The position numbers and the translations under genes are program-made. Of a stretch of 64,000 nt of DNA, positions 23,371 to 35,972 are shown one piece after another. Numbering within the stretch: position 1 is the first letter of the stretch; the number at the start of each line of letters is the position of its first letter. Source of the DNA: Phlebopus portentosus (Eukaryota; Basidiomycota; Agaricomycetes; Boletales; Boletinellaceae); assembly GCA_037892935.1 (NCBI GenBank), contig JAYXKI010000009.1, forward strand, positions 1,178,001 through 1,242,000. Reading direction: 5' to 3'. The notes under the pieces were generated by a model. The model saw nothing but the letters and a program-made list of their open reading frames with translations, made no database searches and had not been told where the DNA came from.

Positions 23371-25622
23371 TCAAGATCGAGAAATGATAGGATCATAAGA
23401 CATCAGTTGCAAAGGGACTCGGGAAGAAAATGGCGTGCGTGACATGACCATCCTCACTGCCTTTTCAATGGGCTCGGGTTCAGGGTATTGGGCGTGCATG
23501 AGTGCCATGGTTGCCAAGCAGGTCATGACAGCTCGCGTCTTCTCGTGGTCCACCCACGTCTTCTTCACGCAGGACCAAGAGAAAAGATGGTGATCAGCGT
23601 GCAAGCTTTCATAATGCTTGGTTTTGTGTACGAATAAGTACGAATGAGAACGATATACACCTCGTAATTCTCTCCCCATCCTCGGTCTTCTCTCCGGTGC
23701 GAAAGTAAGAAATGACTGGCCTTCCGGACTCTCGCACTAGATGTATGTCTCCCCCGACAAGCGAGAGACTTTCGAGGGCGAACCACGCTGCGTATAAACA
23801 GACTCCCCATGAACCGTACCAACCACCTTCTGGCTGTTGTTGCGAAAGGATAAATTTCACAGCTTTCTGGACTGTATTCCTGTGTATGCAAGAACGATAA
23901 ACAGTCAACTAACTTGCAATAATATACGAGGGAAAGAGGATACTTACTCGATATCGGTGGAATGGTAGTCTGGGTAGCGCTTCCGGAAAATGGCAAGTGC
24001 TGTAATGGCCGATGTCGTGCATTCCATTTATTCCTAAAAGCACAGAAACGTGATCAGAGTTAGTTCACTGTTAGGACCATGCACAGAGATTACCAAAGAC
24101 TTTTGCAGGATTGATCCATTCAGGCTAGTTAGGTCCTCGCACTAGCTCAAGGCTCGCAAATCCACCGCTCGGATTCTGCATTGAAAGTATCGTTTCCACA
24201 GCATCGCAGAGGCGTTCTTTCGATAAACACCAGACCAGACCCGACAAGAGCTTGTACGATAACCCAAGATCCAAAAGCTGCGATCCATCCGTACCGCTGA
24301 CTGACATCCCGTTAGGCCCGATCCACATGAAATTGCGACGCTTCATTTTGTGCAGTGCGTATACTTCGGATTCTCGGCCTTCTACGACTGTACGAGAGAT
24401 GAGGTTCAACATTTTGTTCGCAAAAGGCCAGGTCCTGGTACGCCGTATTCTCGTCGTCCATTATCATAACTTCATAGAGACGATACATGGCGTCAGCTTT
24501 CCGAGAGGAGGAGATCGCTGCAGCTCTCGCAAACTCCCAGCATATCAAAGCGTGTCTCTAGGAAAGCGACATGCGGGGCATAAAACGTCTACAGGACTGA
24601 CATTATTACGCTGTGCTGGTCAGTCGACGGAATGATAGTCCCCAATGTAGAGTTCTCGTTGGAGGGATAGAATAAGGTCATCCTCCGGCGCTTTGAAACT
24701 CTTGGCGTATAAGAAGCTCATAGGAATGAAGGCGTTACACGCATGGATCCACCATCGATGTGGATGAATTGGTACCCGGTCGGGTAGAAGCCGGAGTTCT
24801 GTTGGCAATGGACCGACTCCTTCCCAGGTGTAGACACTGAGGATGGATAACCAAGCTTTATCCCATTGCGGTGTACGAATGGCACCGCCTGCATATCTTA
24901 ATGAGTCAAAGATTGCACTGTTCCCTATCGAGTTTATGCAATGTGGCCCTTGCCGTCATCATAATGGGATGATCTCAGCGTTTACGCTTAAAATCCGGAG
25001 GGTTGTATAATTCAGAGTGGTCCCAAAGACCGTTGAATGTCTTTGATGCGTCTAAGAGATGCAATATCAGTCACATATGAGACATTAACTTACCAGCTAA
25101 GTTACAGGTCCCATCATCCGTCTTTCTTATGCGCTTTTCTGAACAAATAGCAATGACTTCAAGCCTTGTACACTTGAGTTTCATGCCTGGGACATATGAT
25201 TCGAAGACCGGTCCAGAGGTAAGAAGCATGGGGTCATCGTACTCTCCAGGCCAATGTCCGTCGGGAGCTTGCAAGTACAGTACTTCAAAAATGTGAAACC
25301 CTTTCTTGCCACATCGAGCGCAGTAGTCGGATTCGGCAGTTCTGGTACCTCCTGTCTCTTCTTCGATAAATATAATCGCCATAGTTACTTGGAATATGAA
25401 GGCGGGTTCTCAAAGATAGAACTTGTCCATGACTGCCCGAGGATGCGCTTGACAGACTTCATCCAACTCGAGATACTCCCAAACATGACGGCCATTAATT
25501 TTATCATCAGCGATTAGACGTCAACGACTGAGGTCTGTGAATAGAGCATCCCCGTTCTCTGGAACATGAAGAGGTTCCCACCGCAATAAGAATGAAATAT
25601 TCGAAGCAGGAACATCGTTCAT
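23371..25622 (-). pseudogene. Oxidosqualene cyclase (lanosterol synthase-like) relic
   Basis: Lanosterol synthase (ERG7) folds 2,3-oxidosqualene into lanosterol at the ER. Right to left the region shows DINGRHVWEYLELDEV-type N-terminal sequence, LQAPDGHWPGEYDDPM, PTELRLLPDRVPIHPHRWWI, FKAPEDDLILSLQRELY, GPNGMSVSGTDGSQLLDLG, AVETILSMQNPSGGFASLEL, AVKFILSQQQPEGGWYGSWG and PEPEPIEKAVRMVMS. All are recognisable QW-type or substrate-channel motifs. Four defects are visible. A TGA at 25521-25523 stands where a Trp codon is expected. The stretch carrying the catalytic DCTAE motif is absent. Frame disorder surrounds 24.4-24.6 kb. The C-terminal end after MVMSR is lost. It cannot make a normal cyclase. 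Confidence 0.8.
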
Positions 25623-26157
25623 TTTATGAACGAAATTTGTTCTCCCACCTTGGTAATAGTCAGGATGTAAGGTAAGAAAGACAAATAAATGACGCGACTT
25701 TACTTTCTGGTCTCACGTGAACCAGTCAAGACGCGTCTTCGATTGACCAAGGTTTACCTGACCTGAAATACCACATTTGATTGGCTTAGAAGAGCCACAC
25801 AAGGCTGTTATTGGGACAGCGGAAGTTTTCATCAGAGTAAATACTTTAATCGATCTCAAAATCCATCAATACTCGGGAGGACATTCTACAATCGCAATCC
25901 GCCAAGAAGCTACTTCGGAACCAGCAAACTAGGAAACATAAATAACCGCTTGTCATCACGGATGGGTATAGTTAGAAGCGCAAAAAGCAAAACAATGCTC
26001 AACCGAGCAGAGAACCAAAGAAATGCGGTAACACGGACGAAACAGTTAGAACCGAGTTAGCATGTTGACAGGTAGACCAAATCTGAGCAGTCAGTTTATC
26101 TTTTACATCAAGTCCATCCGTATCCGATACGAAATGCACCGTACACTCTGTCAATAC
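25623..26157. other. Intergenic
   Basis: About 530 bp between the cyclase relic and the 3' end of the PalI/SUR7-like gene. Nothing recognised. Confidence 0.4.
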
Positions 26158-27514
26158 CTAATAGATACGACGGAGACGTTTCCAGAAGGGCGTGCTGGAC
26201 GTAGTCATAGGATACGAAGAGCTGGTATTATTCATGCGTGCACGACGACGTCCGAAGCAGACTGTGCAACCTGCAAAGCACAGCAGGAAGAACGAGACGA
26301 AAGTGAGCCAAAAAGCTATGAAGGTATGTTAGTGATGACCGTTAAAGCACTTGCATTAGGCAAAGAAACAGAGACAAATATCAACGAGCGGGCAAGGGAA
26401 GGTTACATACCAGGTCCGGTATCGGTATCCGCGTCCACACCGTCCAAGTCACCAAACTTGTGTTTCGCGAACGCAAACAAGGCAATATCACACGCGAATG
26501 CGATGAGTGTGAGCAATGCCGCAAGGAAAGAAAGAAGGGAGGCTACAAGCGTGATCGTCACGTGCGTCGAGAAGGAGAAGAGGAGGGCGAAGAAGGTGAT
26601 GGCTGCGGCTGCAGTTTGAGAAGACGTTTGGTTACAGAGGAAAGTTTATTTATTGCCAGACAGTCGCAATTAGAAAACGGAAAGGTTGCGCAAAGCGATG
26701 GTGATGGGGGGCGCATCATCCGGATCAATTGATTTTGATTTAAAGTTTGATGTTTTAAGGTTTATATGGATGGCGCGGCGATAAATATGAGTTAGACCAA
26801 ACGACAATGCATTAAAACATTAAAAGACATCGAAGCACACACCTACGGGGTGGATTGCGAGTCCACGGGTCCAGCTTGAGCCAACAGTTGCTGTGTCACT
26901 CGAAGTAGGAGACTGGATGCTAACAGCGTAACCATGGTCTACTCGCGAGAAAAGTGGTTGCATGGAGTAATCAAACATCACATCAAATCAGTACGCGTCG
27001 TTTTCCAACTAGATCGAATCAGACAGAATCAAGGGAATTATCGGCTGTGTACGGGCGCACAACAACGAAAAAGATCCGAGATGGGCGCAGGCGCACCAGG
27101 CACAGAAGGCGGGACGAAAAAGAACAAGAAATGAAGAAATGAAAAAGAATGATGAGACTCACGTCTCGGGCTGCAGAACCTGTCCCCATCCGACGCCCTG
27201 TAGAAGCAAACAGACCTAGAATAAAGTCATTGAACATCACCGCATGTCACTAAGGTCTCAAAGCTCTAACCAGATACCAAACTAAAGTAGCAAAAACTGT
27301 CAATGAGGGGAATTAAAGTCATTGTCTGTCTATCACTCACGCGAAGTTGACTGATTGCATCGTCTTCATTGTCTGAGAGAATCTCGGTGCCAAAGTGAGT
27401 GCGCGCGACATCCATGGCCGAGAAGGAGGGCAGAGAGATGGAGACGATGATGAGCAGGACGAGGGCGCATACTAAGAAGATGGTTCCCGGAATGGAGAAC
27501 GCGCGGTACTTCAT
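26158..27514 (-). CDS. PalI/Rim9/SUR7-family four-TM membrane protein
   Basis: The first exon (27514-27341) begins MKYRAFSIPGTIFLVCALVL, a membrane helix that runs on to SLPSF. Later exons give a short extracellular-type segment with HGYAVSIQSPTS and GSSWTRGLAIHPV, a Ser/Thr-rich helix pair (FFALLFSFSTHVTITLVASL, then LLTLIAFACDIALFAFAKHK), the loop FGDLDGVDADTDTGP and a fourth helix (FWLTFVSFFLLCFAGC). The C-terminal tail is basic and ends RLRRIY with TAG at 26158-26160. The loop before the last helix and the four-helix layout match PalI/Rim9 and SUR7 proteins of the plasma membrane. PalI takes part in ambient-pH sensing; the exact branch here is inferred. An ATG at 27538 is an alternative start. 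The frame of the second exon (near 27.2 kb) is uncertain. Confidence 0.7.
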
Positions 27515-28211
27515 GCTGATGCTTACAGGACTTGGCACTATTCTTCAGGACACCTGCGCCGTAAAGACTGAGAGAGACAGCAAAGCAGATGAGGGGGGAA
27601 TGCAAAGAGGAAAAGCCCTTGATTAGAACCTCCCATGGCTGCTGCCTTTTATTAGGTTCGAGAAGAGCCCAAGAGGTACAAGCATGCAGTCGTGGTGCTT
27701 CATCAAATTTTCAGAATTGGTACACATGACGTAAATTGTGGGGCGGTGCGAATATGTGTACACGTGACCGTTTTCTATATTTATGTCTTCAAATCAGCGC
27801 ACAAAAGAAATACCACCGACCGTCGGGATTTTCTGGGCCTTTAGGCGCTCGTCGGAAGCGTTGGAGGGCAATTTTTCTCGCACGACAATAATTCGAATAA
27901 CACTTTTGCCCTGAAGGAGCCATCGAACGCACTTCCGAATGATTTGCCCGGACTCAGTCAACAAGCCGGCGCGGGGTAAAGACGTGGCCATTAAACTCAT
28001 TTGGTTCGCTCGTCTCAAGCCTACTTGAGCTTTGACCGGATCCGAGGAGAGATGGTGATGGCCGTCGAAAAGGCGCGCTGGCGCGGAGTGATTATTTTGG
28101 ATACTTTGTTACCACGTTATCGACAACAATCACAATTCAGCATATCACAAAAGCGGTGCCTGACAGGATGATAAGTAGCTGTTGTGTGCCTCATGTTGTG
28201 TGACTCATGGT
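27515..28211. other. Intergenic
   Basis: Promoter side of the PalI-like gene and 3' side of the SGNH esterase. A minus-strand open frame at 27794-28018 has no recognisable domain. Confidence 0.4.
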
Positions 28212-29986
28212 TCAATTTATTTCAGTCGCCCAGAACTTCTGTGGATGAATCCCGAAATCCTTCAACCACGTCCCAAACAGGTCTGCAATCTTTTGATGAC
28301 CTGCTACAGTGGGATGAAGGTTACTTCAAAGAGGACCACAGGTTATCAATGCATGATCGGAATAAAGTCGCAACTAATAGAATAACTCACTCATGAAAGA
28401 TCTGGATGAACAGGAGTTGAATATACGAAATAAGCAACTTATGATAGAGAGAAGTTGGCAACGTACATCATCATATGTAACCCATCCTGTCGTATTCACA
28501 AGGTACGTGCTGTGATCACCAGCGGCTTTCCTAGTCGATACGTAAGCAATTTCTCGCATTCCGGGATTTCAAACAAGCATATATATGTTCTCACCAGAGG
28601 TTCAGAATCTCTTCATATTTTCCTTGGTAATAGTAACCGACAGTTCCATCAGATTGTGGCCAACCCCACTAACAAAGGATCTATAAAATGAGCCAATCAG
28701 CAATTTAATTTGTCAGAGAACTTACCGGAGTGAGAATAAGGAGTGGCTGAGTTCTGTATATCTTCCTTAAGTGACCGAGGAAGACGAGATAATTCTACAT
28801 GAATAATTATAGGGTGGTTAGGTAGTCCACATTTTCCCCGTCGTATAGACTAGGGTACTCGCTTGAACGAAGGTGTCGGCAGGTACATTTTGTCCATTGT
28901 CATTCGCTCTGTTGAGTTGACTTTGTAAGTAGTGAACTGGTCTATCCTCAGAGGTAGATACAATATACCCCAAGTGCAAGATTACAGCGCTCGGTGACGG
29001 GACATCTCGCGAAAAGTCCCATGGAGTTGTGTAGTTATGATCAGTAGAGTAATAATAACCCGAGTCCTCTGTCTGGGACAGCGAAGCAAGAAAGCGGGTC
29101 ATGAAATCCCAAGAGACGAGAGATGACTCGAGCGAACCTTGAAGAATTGGACCGACATTCCTCGCGGATTGCCGTAAGACACAATATCCTTCGATGAGCG
29201 GAAAATACGCAATGATTAGCGAGACATTCTAAGCAGCGGCAGGAGGGACTGACAGTAAGAGCAATTCCCGGTTGGGCGACAACGACATGTTCGGCTTTGA
29301 ATGCTTCTCCAACCAGGAATGGCCAAGCTTGATCAACGCCCTGCGGAAGATATTGGCCCTAAAATAAACTCAATAAGGCACTGGCTCTCAAGTTATATTT
29401 AGAGAACGGACCGCAGAAAGCGAGTCTCCAATGAACTGAAATGTGAGCCTGGACGGTGTGTACGGAAGGAGTTTGGCGTCCTTATTCATGACATGTCAGC
29501 TGAAATTCGGAGAAGAGATATTATCACAGCCACGTACCGCGTTCAGTGCTATCGATTCCAAGTTGACTCGATTATTCTGCCACCCCCAAGAGTTGATACG
29601 AACGACTGTGCTTTTCTTCTCGGAGCTTTCCGAGGAGTCTAGCGGGAGGACATTGTTTCCAGCAGAGATGTTCACGGTGACGAACGCTTCATAGTCCAAA
29701 GAGACTCCGATAGGTACGGTTGGAGAAGTCGTATGAGGTCCGAGATTCAGCGCTAATGTCCTCAAGTTTTGCACGTTCAACTTGAAACCCGTGCCCGCCC
29801 TGTGCACATAGTTAGTCTACTTCCCTTATTCCAAATAGTAACTTATACATACCACCAGGTTCCAGGAGACTTGTCCCACCTCCCATGATAATATATTTGA
29901 GGGTCGGTGTTACGGACGATCTTTTCAGCTTGAGCCTTGGGGAGCATCAGACAGGACAACAAGAGAATAGACTTCACCACAAGCAT
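28212..29986 (-). CDS. Secreted SGNH-family esterase
   Basis: Starts MLVVKSILLLSCLMLPKAQA, a signal peptide with a good AQA/E cleavage site. An N-terminal beta-rich part follows (YYHGRWDKSPGTWW, VQNLRTLALNLGPH, VVRINSWGWQNNRVNL). The SGNH core carries block I FQFIGDSLSAG with the catalytic Ser, block III HLGANDNGQ with the oxyanion Asn split by an intron at the Gly, and block V LHPTVAGH with the catalytic His. It ends FWATEIN with TGA at 28212-28214. The layout of an N-terminal jelly-roll-like part plus SGNH core recalls CE2-type acetyl esterases of plant-wall xylan, but other deacetylases are possible. Exon borders near 28.4-28.7 kb were not fully resolved. Confidence 0.78.
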
Positions 29987-30318
29987 ATCAAATCGCACAG
30001 AAGACCAGAGAAGACAAACTGAAGAGGCGTATACGAGGCTGGACGCATATACTTATATGGAATCATACAGTTCTCGACATGAACAGCCGACATTCTCCCG
30101 GTAGACCTAATGGCGAATGAAGGCCTCGTGATACAACTTTGCGGCTCAGATTAACCCGCCGGCTCCGTTGCGGATAGAAGCAGGAGAGATATATCAGAAG
30201 ACAGAATCACGCAAAAGTGTGAGATCTGAAGCCGCATGCATGCAATGTTTCTATACGTCTGTACTATGGATACACAATGAGTTGGTGGTAGTCATCATTA
30301 CAGAAGTAACAAAACACC
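29987..30318. other. Promoter of the SGNH gene and 3' flank of MET22
   Basis: About 330 bp. The minus strand has a TATAAGTATA-like stretch about 65 bp before the esterase ATG. Nothing else seen. Confidence 0.35.
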
Positions 30319-31619
30319 TCAGATTTTTCTTTCACCAGGTTGATTTTCGGCTGCTTCTTCTTGTTTCGCTCTTTTAATTGCCTCTATGACTTTGCTATGC
30401 AGGTCTTTTCCAGCTCCGACAACACCGAAGTTCTGTCCAAGAGTGCGGCCAAGTCCAAATTTTAACGCCTCACCGCAAGAGTCGGTCACGAGCCCACCTG
30501 CTTCTTCTACTATTAGACATCCAGCAGCATGGTCCTATTGAAGCAACAGATGAGTTCGCATACTAGCTAGTGATGTTCCGAACCACTGACCCAGATTTTC
30601 TCTTCGTAATCTGCTCGAACAGGCATCCGAAGATAAATCGCGCCATCGCCACGGGCGAGTGCGCAGTATTTTGCCTGGCTGTCCATGCGCGTTGGCTCTC
30701 TAGACACGTTCAATATTCTCGCCACTCGCTCGTTGAAACCGTGAGAGGAGTGACCTGGATCTACCGATTCGAGGAAGTTCAGGTCTGCGTCCTTGAATTT
30801 TGGGATCGCGAGTCGCTGGGGATTCGAATTGTCTAGAGAACGCTAGCCAATGGTTGGAGATAGTAGGGTCATGACGAGTTTATACACCCACTTGCTCTGC
30901 GCCTTGTCCCCTGACTGCGATGAACAGGCAACCTCTTCGTCCATCCGGGTTTGTGGCAACGACAGGTAAGTTGGGACACCCGATGACGCCGACCTGGACC
31001 TTCGAGTCGACAAGAAATGCCAAGCACACAGCATACTGTTCGCCACGGAGAAAACCCTTTGTGCCATCGATGGGATCCAACGTCCACAACCCTAGTATGA
31101 ATGTTCAATGTGATTTTCAAGCTGATACAGACATGCCACATACGTCCAACCTTGCCTCCCTCGTGATTTCCCCGATCAATTGCGTTCATTAGCTCGCCTG
31201 AGGTGCGCTCACTTCCTGGACCAATTCCCCACTGCACGTTGTCGCCAAGTGTAAGATCATCAGTGAGAGCCTGATTCACGAGCTCGACGACCCGATTTCG
31301 CAAATCGGAGTTTGTTTCTAGCCGCAGGTCCGACGAGTCTTCCTCGCCAACAATTTTATCATCCGGGAATGCATTGGCTAGAATCGTATTTACGACGGCT
31401 TGCGCTGCGTAGTCACCAACTGCATGGAGATGATCATTATGAGTATATGCAATCATTATGCATTCGGTGTAAGATACACGGACCAGTGACTGGTGATTTA
31501 TCGCCCTTCGTGAGCTGTTCACCCTTGACCAGTTTATTGAATACAGAAGAAGTAAGCTTGCAGGCGCGGAGTACTGCTGCGACCGCTACCTCCTTTTCTA
31601 AAGCGTACTTAAGCGACAT
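30319..31619 (-). CDS. MET22: 3'(2'),5'-bisphosphate nucleotidase
   Basis: This Mg-dependent, Li/Na-sensitive phosphatase (HAL2/MET22) turns PAP into AMP during sulfate assimilation and also removes a phosphate from PAPS. The start MSLKYALEKEVAVAAVLRAC and KGDKSPVTVGDYAAQAVV are family N-terminal motifs. They are followed by KIVGEEDSSDLR (metal Glu-Glu-Asp), LDPIDGTKGFLRGEQYAVCL (the DPIDGT metal motif) and VGVIGCPNLP. A C-terminal DHAAGCLIVEEAGG-type block precedes the end QPGERKI, with TGA at 30319-30321. All metal ligands visible in the family are kept. Introns are short. The gene is divergent from the first TPR-CHAT gene, with 286 bp between the two ATGs. Confidence 0.93.
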
Positions 31620-31905
31620 CGTGGACGGTTATGAAGACGAAATCAATTCGAATATGGAAGAGAGTTACATAATGCGGAAGTCGCCGAGGAGACGGAGATG
31701 CCGCCCTCATCATAACATCTCTTGATCTCGACCATCATCACTCCCCTGAGGACTTGCCTGAAAAAACCACGCCTATTATCTGACTTATAATGAATCTTTC
31801 CTAAATAACTGTTGTAATGAGCATCTGTGTCGTCTGGTAACACATTTAATTTCTGTCTGAGTGATCGATCTAAATATTTATGTTTAGCTAGAATCAACTC
31901 ATGAC
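31620..31905. promoter_or_regulatory. Shared divergent promoter region of MET22 and the first TPR-CHAT gene
   Basis: Only 286 bp separate the two start codons, so both promoters must lie here. No clear TATA box or known factor site was identified. Confidence 0.5.
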
Positions 31906-34900
31906 ATGCCTTCAAACCAGTCTGATGCACTTCAAGAGTTTGAATCACTATCGATCCAAACTGATGCATCATGGTCGCGCTTTGAACAAACCGAAAGCCA
32001 GGAAGATCTTGACTCTACCGTTGCCCTCCAACAAGCTGTTCTTGGTTCTTGCCCTCCAGGTCATCCTCATCGTGCTCGATCATTGAATGACCTCGCGATG
32101 TCACTTTATGAGCAATACAACCGGCGTGGAAGCATCGTGGACCTGGAGGAAGCGGTTAAGCTGGGTCGAGAGGCCTGTCTCTTTGGCCTAAGGGCCATCC
32201 GAGTCGACATATCTCCCTGAATTGCCTTGCGTGCTCATTCTGGGCTCGTTTTACGTGCAACGGACGGACCGAAGATCTTGAAGAGTCAATCTTGCTGCAC
32301 CGTACCGCTCTGATATCTCGACCTGAAGGTCACCCAGATCGTCATCAGTCGCTGTTCAATCTTGCACATTCTTTGCATACTCGTTATATACATAGCGGAA
32401 AAATAGACGACCTCGAGGAATCGATAGTGCTGCATCGGGTCGCTCTGATTGCTCGATCTGAGGGTCACCAGGATCTCCATGACTCCTTAGACAACCTTGG
32501 ATCTTCACTACGAGCTCGTTATCTGCACCGTGGCAGATTTGAGGACCTCGAGGAATCGGTCTCACTGCACCGTGAGGCTTTGAATCTTCGACCAGAGGGC
32601 CACCAAGACCGCCATCGTTCGCTGAGTAATCTTGCAAACACACTATTGGATTGTTATACTCATAAAGGAAGAGTGGATGATCTTGAGGAATCGATCACCC
32701 TGCATCGAGCCGCTTTAGGTCTTTTACCCGAGGATCATCTTGATCGTCGTTGCTCTCTGAGCGGTCTTGCAATAGCCCTGGGAACTCGTTATGCTCTCAA
32801 AGGAAAAATAGAAGACCTCGATGAAGCGATTTCGTTGGACCGTGTCGCCCTGAATCTTCTACCCGAGGATCACCCAGATCGCCATCATTCACTGGGTAGT
32901 CTCGCAATTTCCTTATCGGATCGCTATGCACACGGTGGAAGACTTGAGGACCTTGAGGAATCGATCTTGTTGGAGCGCACTGCTCTAGACCTTCGACATG
33001 TAGGTCATCCTGATCGCCATCTATCACTGGAAGGTCTTGCCACTTCCCTGTGGACTCGGTATACGCGCAATGAAAGACTTGAGGACCTCGAGGAATCAAT
33101 CTCACTTCATCGAGATGCTCTGGCTCTTCGACCCGAGGGCCATCCGGACCGTCATCTCTCTCTCAGCGGGCTCGCACTGTCCCTAAGATCTCGTTATGTA
33201 CATACTGGAAGAGTTTGCGACCTGGAGGAATCCATTTCGCTATACCGTACTGCTCTGACTCTTCGACCAGAGGATCATCCCAATCGTCACTTTCCATTAT
33301 GTAATTTTGCAAGCTCCCTGTCGTATCGCTTTGACCTGACTGGGAAAATGGAGGACCTTGAGGAATCTATAATGCTGTACCGCGATGCCTTGGCGCATTT
33401 ACCCGATGGGCACCCAGACTGTCCTTGGTCTTTGTACAATCTTGCCCGTTCTCTCCACACTCGGTACGAAAAAATAGGACGTATAGAGGATTACGAGGAA
33501 TCCATCAGCTCCTTGAGTCATGCCACCGACCATACTTTGTCGAGATCGTCGGATCGACTTAGAGCAGCACACTATTGGGCAACATTGGCGCGAAGTAGTG
33601 ATCACCAGACAACTCTTGAGGCTTATAGGATAGCGGCGTCGATTCTCCAACTTGCACTCACGATTAGGCCTACTCTGTCGTCGCGGCATGACTTTCTGTC
33701 CAGTGATGGCCGTTACCGAGCACTCGCCCTCGATGCTGCTTCCTATGCCATTGAAAAGGGCAATCTGTCTCAAGCGATCGAGCTCCTTGAGCAAGGGAGG
33801 GCCTTATTGTGGTCGCAGATGCGTGGATTCAGGTCTCCGCTTGATCAACTTTATGCCGCAGACACAGCACTCGCCAACAGATTAAGAGATTGTAGCCGCG
33901 CTCTAGAGACATTAACGACATCCTCCGAACCAAGATCTACTATTTCAACTGCCGATGGAAACGCGAATGGAATTCTCGCATACGGTGGATCGCAGAATCA
34001 GCACTCAATAGACCAGATGATGGTGCAAGTACGACAGCTCTCTCAGGAACAGGAAGAAATGATTGAAGAAGTGCGGCGAATACCTGGATTCGAGGATTTC
34101 CTCCGGGCCGCACCATTTAAGGTCCTGCAGCAGGCGGTCTCCGAGGGACCGGTCATCGTAGTCAACCACTCCGAATACAGATGCGATGTGCTCATTGTTA
34201 TCTCGGACAAAGAGGTTCCGTGTGTCTGTATTCCGCTTGACAAAGACTTCTATGCCGACGCTATCGATCTACATGACGAGCTCATCCGGGTCCGTCAAGA
34301 GTATCGAGTCAGTTCGGTCGAGTATGATGAAGTGCTTCGACGAGTGATGAAGGTATTATGGGAACGTGTCGTCTCGAAGGTCGTTCAGAAACTCAAAGAG
34401 CTTGGGGTCCACGACGGGTCGCGTATCTGGTGGTGCCCTACTTCGGTCCTGTCAGCCCTTCCTTTCCATGCTGCAGGACCCTACCAGGGTGCAGACGGCA
34501 CCGGAAAATACTTTCTCGACGATTACATCTCCTCATACACACCGACCCTCAAGTCACTCATTGCAGCTCGATCTGGAGTCGCTGATGGAGACGGGAGGAT
34601 GCTTTTCGTTTCCGATACCAAACTTCCGTCGGCGAAGAAAGAAAGAGACACGATACGCAGAATTCGTCGGATTGAGAAGCAGCTCTTGGATGATCAGGCG
34701 ACACCGGAAGCAGTACTCAGGATGCTTCGGAGGGTGCGCTGGGTCCATTTCGTATGTCATGGGCTACTGGATGAGGAGCCCTTCAATTCATCGCTCAAGC
34801 TCTCCGGTGGAAACCTCACATTGCTGGATATTGCTCGCGAGAATCTTCCGAATGCCGAGCTAGCTTTCCTGTCAGCTTGCCACACTGCAGAACAGCATCC

Positions 34901-35198
34901 CAAGGCTGCAATGGACGAATTACTTCATCTATCATCAGCAATTCAGTTCTGTGGATTCCGGAGCGTGATTGGTACGATGTGGCAGTTGCTTGACCGTGAC
35001 GGACCTTTCTTTTCTTTATCCATCTATATGCATCTCATGAAGGAGCTTGGAGAAGGAGAGGTGAGATTTAAGAGGGCTGCGGCAGCTGTGCGTGAGGCTG
35101 CATTGACGCTGAGGGAGCGTGGGGATGAGGGAAATGACGGCTACAGGGTGGAGATGAAGGCGGAGAGATGGGTAAACCTTGTGCATATTGGTGCCTAA
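31906..35198 (+). CDS. TPR-CHAT protein, copy 1
   Basis: CHAT domains are caspase-like cysteine proteases (clan CD). The N terminus (MPSNQSDALQEFESL) is followed by eleven TPR-like units of about 45 residues (for example GHPDRHLSLSGLALSLRSRY), a helical linker with LEQGRALLWSQMRGFRSPL, and a C-terminal CHAT domain. The catalytic pair is visible: His in HFVCHG (codon 34758-34760) and Cys in LSACHTA (codon 34878-34880), with SVIGTMWQ downstream. A 968-codon frame runs from 32292. The homologous N terminus and first unit lie in another frame (31906-32220). One missing base near 32170 would unite them. Either translation starts at 32292 and loses two units, or the base is an assembly error. Substrates are unknown; related fungal proteins are linked to incompatibility-type defence by family knowledge only. 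Confidence 0.85.
33480..35198 (+). repeat. Long direct repeat, left copy (linker plus CHAT domain)
   Basis: Matches 37677-39392 almost base for base over long stretches, covering the linker and CHAT domain. The starts of the two copies are about 4.2 kb apart. It marks a tandem gene duplication and is a substrate for unequal exchange. Confidence 0.85.
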
Positions 35199-35972
35199 TT
35201 GTAATGCATAACAACTTCGGCTATGACTACCTATCGTGGTCTGCAGCTGTAGTCTCGTCCAGTACTTATCTTTGTAAAACGGGTTAGCAAGAGAGAAGCC
35301 TTGCGTGTCGTTCTTCACTTTCTCATGATAAATTCACTGACAGTTAGTTTCTTTTTTCGTAAAGAGAATTCTTATCGCACCTATTGTCCCAAAGATCTTG
35401 CAATCTTCCTAGGCCCTCGCTTCCTGCGCGTCAGCGGAACGGAGACAGTATCAACTTTCCGTTTTCATGCCTGTCAAAATATGAGAATTCTGTTTTTTCC
35501 TTTCTTTTGTCAGTAGTGATAGCTCTATATAAGAAAGTTCAAGTGATGTATATGAGCCATAGGATTACACAGATCCAACTTCGTTCTGTTCGCCCCTCCA
35601 CCCACCAATAAGCACCCTCGGTAGTTTCTGGTAGTCTGAGGGAAACAGGGCTTCGTAAACTCTGAGAAATATTGAAATATAGTTGCCTCCTCGCCAATTA
35701 ATTCATTCACCTGAGTCCAGGTCCAGGTCAGTGATGAGCTAGCTCATCATGCAAGAAGAGGACCCCGGGTTGGAGGTGAGGACCCCATAATGCGGGATTA
35801 GCCGAATGGCAACTATGCTGCAATTCTTCTGCTTGAACTCCGTTTTCTGCCCTGCACCCATCATCCAACTTGCTGAAGTGTCGGCACGCACACTTAGACG
35901 GGGGGAAACAGTCAGCCGGTAATCCATCCAGTCCGAATCTGAAAATACAAGAACTTATGTTATTCCTAGGTC
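35199..35972. other. Intergenic between the two TPR-CHAT genes
   Basis: About 770 bp without a supported gene. It should hold the terminator of copy 1 and the promoter of copy 2. No mobile element was seen. Confidence 0.5.
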
